Assembly: GCA_965220465.1 (NCBI GenBank)
Contig: CBDCPZ010000022.1
Span: 1-64,000 of the forward strand
Length of the DNA stretch: 64,000 nt
Reading direction: 5' to 3'
Origin: JAHDHW01 sp965220465
Lineage (GTDB): Bacteria; Bacteroidota; Bacteroidia; Chitinophagales; Saprospiraceae
The stretch's first letter is position 1; each line of letters opens with the position of its first letter. The notes beneath the pieces are model-generated. The model was not told the origin of the DNA. It was given only the letters and a program-made list of their open reading frames with translations, and made no database searches. A program made the position numbers and the translations under genes. Positions 62,863 to 64,000 of the stretch are shown piece after piece.

Positions 62863-64000
62863 CTAATCGTAATCCGGTTTCAGGTCAAACCTTTTTCTCA
62901 TTTCATCGATAAGTGGATTTACGTTAAGCATTTGATCATATTTTTCTTTGGTTGAAAACAATTTCTTAGGTTTTACTTTTGCTTCTTCCGGCAATTTATC
63001 AGGATCAATTAAAATTTCCATGATAAGTTCCTGATTTCCAAGTTGATCACGGATAAATTGCATCAATTCCACTTCTTGCTGAACCATTTCTTTTGCCATA
63101 GTAGAACCAACAGTTACTTGAATAGCTGCATCTTTTAATTCAAAATCAGCATTTGAAATAGTCGTTTTAACAGAAGGAGATTTTACATTTTGAGTATATT
63201 CATTCCAAACCTCTTGAAATTTTTCGAGTGAAATTTCCTTTTGTTCTTCGACAGGTCCCTGGTCTTCATTATCCAATTCTTCTTCAAGATCAGATAAATC
63301 AACCAAGCGAGGAGTATCATAACTTGTTGAAACAGAAGCTGTTTCCAACACCTGCTTCGCACTCGGGCGTTCTGTTTTTGGAGATTCTTTTTTTGGTGTT
63401 GGTGGTTGTAAAGGAATCGGATCTTCTTTGACTTGAGAAACCGGAGTTGTTTCTTTTTTGATTACAGGTTCCTTTTCGGTTAATGAGCCGTTAGTGTCAG
63501 GCGTTTTTTTTCCGCTTTAGGGCTCGAAGGTTTATCTGGTGCTGAATCTGAAGCAGGAGTAGGTTGTTTTGCCAGATTAACCACACGGTTGATAAAAGTC
63601 ATTTTTATCAAGGCCATTTCGACATGAAGGCGTTTATTTCTGGCCATTTTGAAATTGACATCGCAGTCATTTGCAATATTCAAGGCCGTTAAAATAAATG
63701 AAGCCGGAGTGACTTGAGCCTGTTCGTTGTAACGTTCTTTCAATGTGTCGCTAACTTCCAGCAATTGAAGTGTTTTTGTATCCTTACAAATCAGCAAATT
63801 TCGAAAATGCTCCGCAAGGCCATTCACAAAAATATCTGCTTCAAATCCTTTTTTCAAAATATCATCAAAAATCAGCATCACCTCGGAGATCGATTCGGTG
63901 AGCATACCGTTTGCTACTTTAAAAAAATAATCGTAATCGAGAACGTTTAGATTTTCAATGACATGCTCATAAGTGATGATTCGGTTTCCTTCCGCCGAAG
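62863..64000 (-). CDS. dnaX: DNA polymerase III gamma/tau subunit, C-terminal part with frameshift site
   Basis: The visible upstream frame enters at the right edge and reads ...EHVIENLNVLDYDYFFKVAN, IFDDILKKGFEADIFVNGLA, ALIKMTFINRVVNLAKQ, which matches domain III of DnaX. It stops at 63480, about 9 codons after an A8 run (63504-63511). In the -1 frame the same strand continues as TPDTNGSLTEKEPVIKKET..., through proline-rich linker, to ...IDEMRKRFDLKPDYD (stop at 62863), a tau-like C-terminus. So the gene appears as one CDS needing a -1 shift at the slippery run to make full-length tau; without it a shorter gamma-like product ends at 63480. A sequencing indel in the A8 run is the alternative. 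The N-terminal ATPase part is outside the window. Confidence 0.82.
63504..63511 (-). promoter_or_regulatory. Slippery A8 run in dnaX
   Basis: On the coding strand GCG GAA AAA AAA CGC: re-reading one A gives GCG GAA AAA AAA ACG and opens the longer frame. dnaX of E. coli (ribosomal -1 shift) and Thermus (transcriptional slippage on an A9 run) use comparable sites. Confidence 0.6.

Overview
The window looks like a chromosomal segment of a Bacteroidota bacterium, most likely Saprospiria-like. It is AT-rich and has a gliding-motility lipoprotein (GldB), several proteins with type IX secretion (T9SS) C-terminal sorting domains, a hybrid two-component propeller/AraC regulator, secreted proteins of the NFQAVARD and VGINTD types, and a promoter of the Bacteroidota TTTG/TAnnTTTG form. 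The species placement is inference from gene content only. There are no rRNA genes, no complete tRNA genes and no CRISPR array.

Layout. (1) 1-9938, minus strand: the start of a secreted protein, a broken S74-chaperone surface protein, its intact paralogue with a beta-propeller, an unknown 200-residue protein and a large hybrid sensor/regulator. This block ends at a tRNA-Met 3'-half remnant with its terminator (10198-10282), which could be an attachment-site scar. (2) 10440-18987: a secreted, membrane-anchored TPR-CHAT protein convergent with an ECF sigma factor and a membrane anti-sigma-like protein. Divergent from the sigma gene are a T9SS-sorted protein and a tail-collar protein, followed by two lipoproteins. 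(3) 19106-30612: mainly amino-acid and small-molecule metabolism (cysteine-desulfurase-like enzyme, quinone-oxidoreductase-like enzyme, RidA, D-threonine-aldolase-like enzyme, Tat-signal threonine aldolase, L-serine dehydratase), a MarR regulator whose palindromic operator recurs at a neighbouring gene, and a four-helix-bundle gene between inverted arrays of 8-bp repeats. (4) 30613-37800: an ABC exporter, a family 39 glycosyltransferase and a three-layer nest: an IS3-family element inside an IS4-family element inside a dispersed intergenic repeat. (5) 37978-51000: two giant paralogous T9SS-sorted proteins with near-identical C-terminal modules, unusually long pre-signal extensions and duplicated upstream leaders that contain a nested hairpin. 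(6) 51052-64000: housekeeping and envelope genes (MscS channel, glucosaminidase, two-domain FKBP, TatA, 2OG-Fe(II) oxygenase, GldB, outer-membrane barrel, NadC, PyrD, Crp/Fnr regulator, DnaX).

How parts may work together. The CHAT protein and the anti-sigma TPR domain are both predicted to face the periplasm, so the protease could cut the anti-sigma and free the sigma factor. This is a hypothesis from topology and gene order. RidA beside serine/threonine-type PLP enzymes fits removal of reactive enamine intermediates. GldB and the T9SS-sorted proteins imply a gliding/type IX secretion lifestyle with large surface adhesins. The dnaX reading frame changes at an A8 run, so full-length tau would need a -1 shift there.
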